A stretch of DNA of 6,092 nt from Pseudomonadota bacterium (GTDB taxonomy: Bacteria > Pseudomonadota > Alphaproteobacteria > Rhizobiales > Devosiaceae), in contig JAEWHZ010000032.1 of assembly GCA_023387585.1 (NCBI GenBank), positions 1-6,092 of the forward strand. The letters are read 5' to 3'. Made by a program: the position numbers and the translations under genes. The stretch's first letter is position 1. The number at the start of each line of letters is the position of its first letter. The notes beneath the pieces were generated by a model, which ran no database searches, was not told the origin of the DNA, and saw only the letters and a program-made list of their open reading frames with translations. Positions 5,945 to 6,092 of the stretch are shown in pieces.

Positions 5945-6022
5945 TGGTGGAGACGCCGGGTACTGCCCCCGGGTCCGGATGGTTTATTACGATGGCCATT
6001 TATCGCCATAGCCCTTGCGGGC
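5945..6022 (-). ncRNA. ssrA: tmRNA acceptor piece (mature 3' CCA half)
   Basis: About 78 nt. It opens with a GCCC-GCAA-GGGC hairpin (6022-6011), a GNRA-type tetraloop, and ends with genome-encoded CCA at 5947-5945. Its 5' end is placed at the predicted transcription start and may be off by a few bases. Confidence 0.8.
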
Positions 6023-6028
6023 ACCCCC

Positions 6029-6057
6029 AATATAGGTCGCCTCCCGGCCCTGTGCAA
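6029..6057 (-). promoter_or_regulatory. ssrA promoter
   Basis: On the minus strand TTGCAC (6057-6052) and TATATT (6034-6029) are 17 bp apart, a good sigma-70-type match. The predicted start is near 6022, exactly where the acceptor-piece hairpin begins, so the primary transcript would have almost no 5' extension. This agrees with a strongly expressed stable RNA. Confidence 0.7.
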
Positions 6058-6064
6058 ACCTCTT

Positions 6065-6089
6065 GATCGAAATCCCATCGGTATCGATC
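6065..6089. repeat. Short inverted repeat upstream of the ssrA promoter
   Basis: GATCGA (6065-6070) and TCGATC (6084-6089) are perfect reverse complements with 13 nt between. No T-run follows on either strand, so it is not a clear terminator. It may be the end of whatever precedes ssrA outside the window, or chance. Nothing else is seen up to the right edge. Confidence 0.2.
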
Positions 6090-6092
6090 CGG

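Larger units (their letters stand above)
5709..6022 (-). ncRNA. ssrA: tmRNA, two-piece circularly permuted alphaproteobacterial form
   Basis: tmRNA frees stalled ribosomes by acting first as an alanyl-tRNA and then as a short message that adds a degradation tag. The gene is permuted. The acceptor piece comes first (about 6022-5945), ending in CGTCTCC-A-CCA, with a T-arm-like stem CCGGG/CCCGG before it. A 28-nt intervening piece follows (5944-5917). The coding piece (5916 to about 5709) starts GGGGACG and has the tmRNA hallmark AGGATCGACGGG. GGGGACG pairs with CGTCTCC to give the 7-bp acceptor stem with one G-U pair, which ties the two pieces together. A possible pseudoknot precedes the tag: CGG 5870-5868 with CCG 5857-5855, interleaved with ATGGC 5866-5862 and GCCAT 5847-5843. 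Helix 5 is GAGGT/ACCTC (5813-5809, 5780-5776) and CGCTGC/GCGGCG, with the tag stop codon in its loop. The outer ends are estimates. Confidence 0.94.

Noticed and set aside
5793..5999. 68-codon open frame ending in ANDNYAEVRLAA read as a protein gene
   Set aside because: The frame runs through the tmRNA acceptor piece, intervening segment and coding piece. Only the last 12 codons are translated, as the tmRNA tag.

Overview
The window looks like a chromosomal segment of an alphaproteobacterium, most likely of the Hyphomicrobiales (Rhizobiales) type. The evidence is high G+C, a split and circularly permuted tmRNA gene whose tag (ANDNYAEVRLAA) is close to rhizobial tags, an alpha-type SspB adaptor with its typical C-terminal tail, and a palindromic repeat that resembles repeats scattered through rhizobial genomes. 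The genus cannot be fixed from the sequence. I see no phage, transposon, CRISPR or toxin-antitoxin signature; this is ordinary core genome, and its best content is an RNA gene that protein-coding searches miss.

Layout. (1) Positions 1-874, minus strand: the first 291 codons of a UvrD/PcrA-type superfamily 1 DNA helicase, running off the left edge. (2) 875-1189: a 315-bp divergent intergenic region with a possible helicase promoter and several inverted repeats, one of them just upstream of the next gene. (3) 1190-4843, plus strand: a TTG-started 1217-residue AsmA-family envelope protein with one N-terminal membrane anchor. (4) 4825-5040, minus: a 71-residue ribbon-helix-helix protein whose end overlaps the asmA end tail to tail. 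(5) 5060-5548, minus: SspB, the ClpXP adaptor. (6) 5569-5635: a nested palindromic repeat in the sspB leader. (7) about 5709-6022, minus: two-piece ssrA (tmRNA) with a clear promoter at 6029-6057. (8) 6058-6092: the right edge, with no gene visible.

How the genes fit together. ssrA, sspB and the ribbon-helix-helix gene lie head to tail on the minus strand. tmRNA rescues stalled ribosomes and adds the degradation tag; SspB is the adaptor that delivers such tagged proteins to ClpXP. So the maker of the tag and the reader of the tag are about 160 bp apart. The small ribbon-helix-helix protein follows sspB by 19 bp and is probably co-transcribed. The helicase (DNA repair) and the AsmA protein (envelope lipid homeostasis) are divergently arranged neighbours with no evident functional link.
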